This document shows, one piece after another, positions 60,029-64,000 of a stretch of DNA of 64,000 bases (position 1 is the stretch's first letter; each line of letters opens with the position of its first letter). The DNA is from Klebsiella indica (GTDB lineage: Bacteria > Pseudomonadota > Gammaproteobacteria > Enterobacterales > Enterobacteriaceae): positions 1-64,000 of the forward strand of contig NZ_VCHQ01000013.1 of the NCBI RefSeq assembly GCF_005860775.1, in the 5' to 3' direction. Both the position numbers and the translations under genes were made by a program. The notes under the pieces are model-generated. The model had not been told where the DNA came from, searched no databases, and saw only the letters and a list, made by a program, of their open reading frames with translations.

Positions 60029-60856
60029 ATGGCGACTCCCGCTCCCGCAAAACGCGGCAGAAAACCTGCCGCTCCCGCGGCCGCTCAGGCTGGCGGACAA
60101 GTTCAGTCCCTGACTCGCGGTCTGAAACTGCTTGAATGGATTGCTGAATCTCACGGCAGCGTCGCGCTGACCGAACTGGCGCAACAGGCCGGTTTGCCTA
60201 ATTCGACAACTCACCGCCTGCTGACCACTATGCAGCAACTGGGGTTTGTTCGCCAGGTTGGCGATCTGGGGCACTGGTCGGTAGGCGCTCACGCTTTTGT
60301 CGTCGGCAGCAGTTTTTTGCAGAGCCGTAATCTGCTGGCGATTGTCCATCCTGTTCTGCGCAAACTGATGGAAGACTCCGGCGAGACGGTCAATCTGGCG
60401 GTGCTGGATCAAAGCGATCACCAGGCGATTATTATCGACCAGGTGCAGTGTACGCAGTTGATGCGTATGTCGGCGCCGATTGGCGGTAAGCTGCCCATGC
60501 ACGCATCCGGGGCAGGAAAAGCCTTTCTGGCGCAATTGAGTGAAAATCAGCTTACCGACCTGCTGCACCGTAAAGGCCTGCACGCATACACTCATGCGAC
60601 CCTGGTCTCACCGGTGCATCTGAAAGAGGATTTGGCCCAGACGCGCAAGCGCGGCTACTCCTTTGATGATGAAGAACACGCGCTTGGCCTGCGCTGCGTA
60701 GCGTCATGTATTTATGATGAACACCGCGAGCCGTTTGCCGCGATTTCTATCTCCGGGCCAATTTCCCGGATTACCGACGACCGCGTGACCGAATTTGGCG
60801 CGATGGTGATTAAGGCGGCAAAAGAGGTAACGCTGGCATATGGTGGAGTGCGATAA
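60029..60856 (+). CDS. iclR: Glyoxylate-shunt repressor IclR
   Basis: Represses aceBAK unless glyoxylate or related ligands bind. From ATG 60029 (AAAGGAG upstream) it has 274 residues, the E. coli length. The N-terminal winged helix (SLTRGLKLLEWIAESHGSVALTELAQQAGLPNSTTHRLL) is followed by the GAF-like ligand domain with GKLPMHASGAGKAFLAQL and LGLRCVASCIYDEHREPFAAISISGP. Its targets aceK and aceA lie close by. Confidence 0.96.
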   Translation: MATPAPAKRGRKPAAPAAAQAGGQVQSLTRGLKLLEWIAESHGSVALTELAQQAGLPNSTTHRLLTTMQQLGFVRQVGDLGHWSVGAHAFVVGSSFLQSRNLLAIVHPVLRKLMEDSGETVNLAVLDQSDHQAIIIDQVQCTQLMRMSAPIGGKLPMHASGAGKAFLAQLSENQLTDLLHRKGLHAYTHATLVSPVHLKEDLAQTRKRGYSFDDEEHALGLRCVASCIYDEHREPFAAISISGPISRITDDRVTEFGAMVIKAAKEVTLAYGGVR

Positions 60857-61270
60857 ATGAGCGATCTGAAATCCTACTGGCAGGATAAATACCCTTCAGC
60901 TTTTTGCTGGTCTTTCGGCGATTCAGCGGAGCTTGCCGACGAGCTGGCGGCCCTGGTCGTCAAGGGAAAGAAGCGCGGTACCTGCGGCTCACTTGCCAGC
61001 TATCAGCAAGAGCAGCCTCCCGTAACGCCAGGGGCATATCACATAGTGCTGGATGGCAAAGGTAAAGCCGTATGCGTGATACGCACCCTCACGCTCAGGC
61101 TCATCCGTTTTAACGAAATGAGTCCTGAGCTCGCCGCGCTGGAAGGCGAAGGTGATTTGAGCCTCGCTTACTGGCAATCGGCGCATCAGGCGTTTTTTGA
61201 ACGTGAAGGCACATGGGCGCCAGATATGGAGCTGGTGTACGAAGAATTTACGGTTATTGAGGCAGCCTGA
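60857..61270 (+). CDS. ASCH-domain protein
   Basis: Cytosolic protein of 137 residues. The ASCH fold is suggested by the early FGDSAELADELAALVVKGKKRGTCGSL, where the basic loop follows the first helix, and by YHIVLDGKGKAVCVIRTLTLRLIRFNEMS, then AYWQSAHQAFFEREG. ASCH proteins are thought to bind RNA or modified nucleosides. The ATG follows the iclR stop codon with no spacer, so it is translationally coupled to iclR. It is not at this place in E. coli K-12 as I recall. Confidence 0.72.
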   Translation: MSDLKSYWQDKYPSAFCWSFGDSAELADELAALVVKGKKRGTCGSLASYQQEQPPVTPGAYHIVLDGKGKAVCVIRTLTLRLIRFNEMSPELAALEGEGDLSLAYWQSAHQAFFEREGTWAPDMELVYEEFTVIEAA

Positions 61271-61284
61271 GCCAGGCTGCCGGT

Positions 61285-63036
<1,752 letters not shown>

Positions 63037-63044
63037 TCATCGGT

Positions 63045-63120
63045 TGCCGGATGGCGGTGCAAGCGCCTTATCCGGCCTACGGTTCGGGGTAGGCCGGATA
63101 AGCGTAAGCGCCATCCGGCA
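63045..63120. repeat. BIME (paired REP units) between aceA and aceK
   Basis: TGCCGGATGGCGGTGCAAGC and GCGTAAGCGCCATCCGGCA form a long, nearly perfect inverted repeat with GCCTTATCCGGCCTAC and GTAGGCCGGATAAGC inside. REP units at this spot are known in E. coli and help explain the much lower yield of AceK than of AceA. Confidence 0.9.
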
Positions 63121-63124
63121 TGGA

Positions 63125-64000
63125 TCAGAACTGCGATTCTTCAGTGGAACCCGTTAATGCCGTCACTGAGGAGGTGCCGCCCTGAATAATGGTGGTCACT
63201 TTGTCGAAGTAGCCTGTCCCCACTTCCTGCTGATGGGAGACGAAGGTGTAACCGTCTTTGGCCGCCGCAAATTCTGGCTGCTGAACCTTCTCAACGTAGT
63301 GGCGCATGCCTTCACCCTGCGCATAGGAATGTGCCAGGTCGAACATGTTGAACCACATGCTGTGGATGCCCGCCAGGGTGATGAACTGGTACTTGTAGCC
63401 CATGTCCGACAGCTGCTGCTGGAAGCTGGCGATGGTTTTATCGTCCAGGTTCTTCTGCCAGTTGAACGACGGTGAGCAGTTGTAGGCCAGCAGTTTACCC
63501 GGGTATTTCGCATGGATGGCATCGGCAAAGCGCTTCGCCAGTTCAAGGTCCGGCGTGGAGGTTTCGCACCACACCAGGTCTGCGTAAGGCGCATACGCCA
63601 GCCCACGGCTGATCGCCTGCTCAATACCAGCACGCGTGCGGAAGAAGCCTTCGCTGGTGCGTTCGCCGGTAATAAATTCACTGTCGTACGCGTCGCAGTC
63701 GGAGGTTATCAGATCTGCCGCATCCGCGTCGGTACGGGCAATCAGCAACGTCGGTACGCCCATCACGTCAGCCGCCAGACGCGCAGCCACCAGTTTCTGA
63801 ATGGCTTCCTGCGTCGGCACCAGCACTTTGCCGCCCATATGGCCGCACTTCTTCACCGACGCAAGCTGATCTTCGAAGTGAACAGCCGCTGCACCGGCTT
63901 CGATCATCGATTTCATCAGTTCAAACGCGTTCAGTACGCCGCCAAAACCGGCCTCCGCATCGGCAACGATCGGCAGGAAGTAATCGACAAAGCGCGGATC
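63125..64000 (-). CDS. aceA: Isocitrate lyase AceA (5' end beyond the window)
   Basis: First enzyme of the glyoxylate shunt, splitting isocitrate into glyoxylate and succinate. Only the C-terminal 291 residues are inside the window; the frame stays open to base 64000 ([21 protein letters not shown]) and continues beyond. The family signature [11 protein letters not shown] with the catalytic Cys and the later [11 protein letters not shown] are present. The full E. coli protein has 434 residues, so about 143 are missing on the right. Confidence 0.96.
   Translation of the reverse strand, partial: DPRFVDYFLPIVADAEAGFGGVLNAFELMKSMIEAGAAAVHFEDQLASVKKCGHMGGKVLVPTQEAIQKLVAARLAADVMGVPTLLIARTDADAADLITSDCDAYDSEFITGERTSEGFFRTRAGIEQAISRGLAYAPYADLVWCETSTPDLELAKRFADAIHAKYPGKLLAYNCSPSFNWQKNLDDKTIASFQQQLSDMGYKYQFITLAGIHSMWFNMFDLAHSYAQGEGMRHYVEKVQQPEFAAAKDGYTFVSHQQEVGTGYFDKVTTIIQGGTSSVTALTGSTEESQF

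Overview
This window is chromosomal DNA from an enteric gamma-proteobacterium close to Escherichia, Salmonella and Citrobacter. The backbone genes (tyrB, alr, dnaB, qorA, pspG, dusA, zur, yjbJ, dinF, lexA, dgkA, plsB, ubiA, ubiC, the mal regulon, pgi, lysC, rluF, metH, iclR, aceK, aceA) read almost like E. coli K-12 in sequence and mostly in order. REP/BIME, ERIC-like and RSA-like repeats sit between genes as expected for this group. LexA and LamB differ from the E. coli and S. Typhimurium versions as I remember them, and an L-sorbose operon is present, so I lean to Citrobacter or an atypical Salmonella, but the sequence alone does not settle it. I see no tRNA, rRNA, CRISPR array, complete insertion sequence or prophage.

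Layout. 1-642 holds a GC-rich block of strong hairpins with no convincing gene. aphA (643-1332) ends at an early amber codon. 1665-15412 is an accessory metabolic island between aphA and tyrB: a DctB/DctD-type two-component system (KguS/KguR-like), then on the other strand a malate/lactate dehydrogenase-family enzyme, a DASS carboxylate transporter, and second copies of succinyl-CoA synthetase (SucD, SucC) and the whole 2-oxoglutarate dehydrogenase complex (E3, E2, E1). Both transcription units on the minus strand begin with a good sigma-54 promoter, matching the GAFTGA-type sigma-54 activator next door. 15679-30918 is housekeeping backbone, including the SOS genes lexA and dinF with a double SOS box, and pspG with its own sigma-54 promoter. 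31106-39040 is the maltose regulon: malK-lamB-malM diverging from malEFG, with repeats in every intergenic gap of malEFG. 39357-45744 carries psiE, two acetyltransferase-like genes, pgi, and lysC behind a lysine riboswitch that has a small inverted-repeat element between it and the gene. 47481-54172 is an eight-gene sugar operon in the order sorCDFBAME of Klebsiella L-sorbose uptake and catabolism, with an SdhL/HI0607-type shikimate-dehydrogenase-like gene coupled to its end, and four related palindromes upstream of sorC. 54292-64000 holds yjbB, metH, iclR, an ASCH-domain gene, aceK and the 3' part of aceA, which runs off the window.

How the parts fit. The kgu-like island would sense an external dicarboxylate, import it, and run the 2-oxoglutarate to succinyl-CoA to succinate steps with dedicated enzymes under sigma-54 control instead of the housekeeping sucABCD set. 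The sor operon would bring in L-sorbose as its 1-phosphate through a mannose-family PTS, reduce it to glucitol-6-phosphate (SorE) and oxidise that to fructose-6-phosphate (SorD), which is the substrate of pgi a few kilobases away. IclR and AceK at the right end control the glyoxylate shunt.
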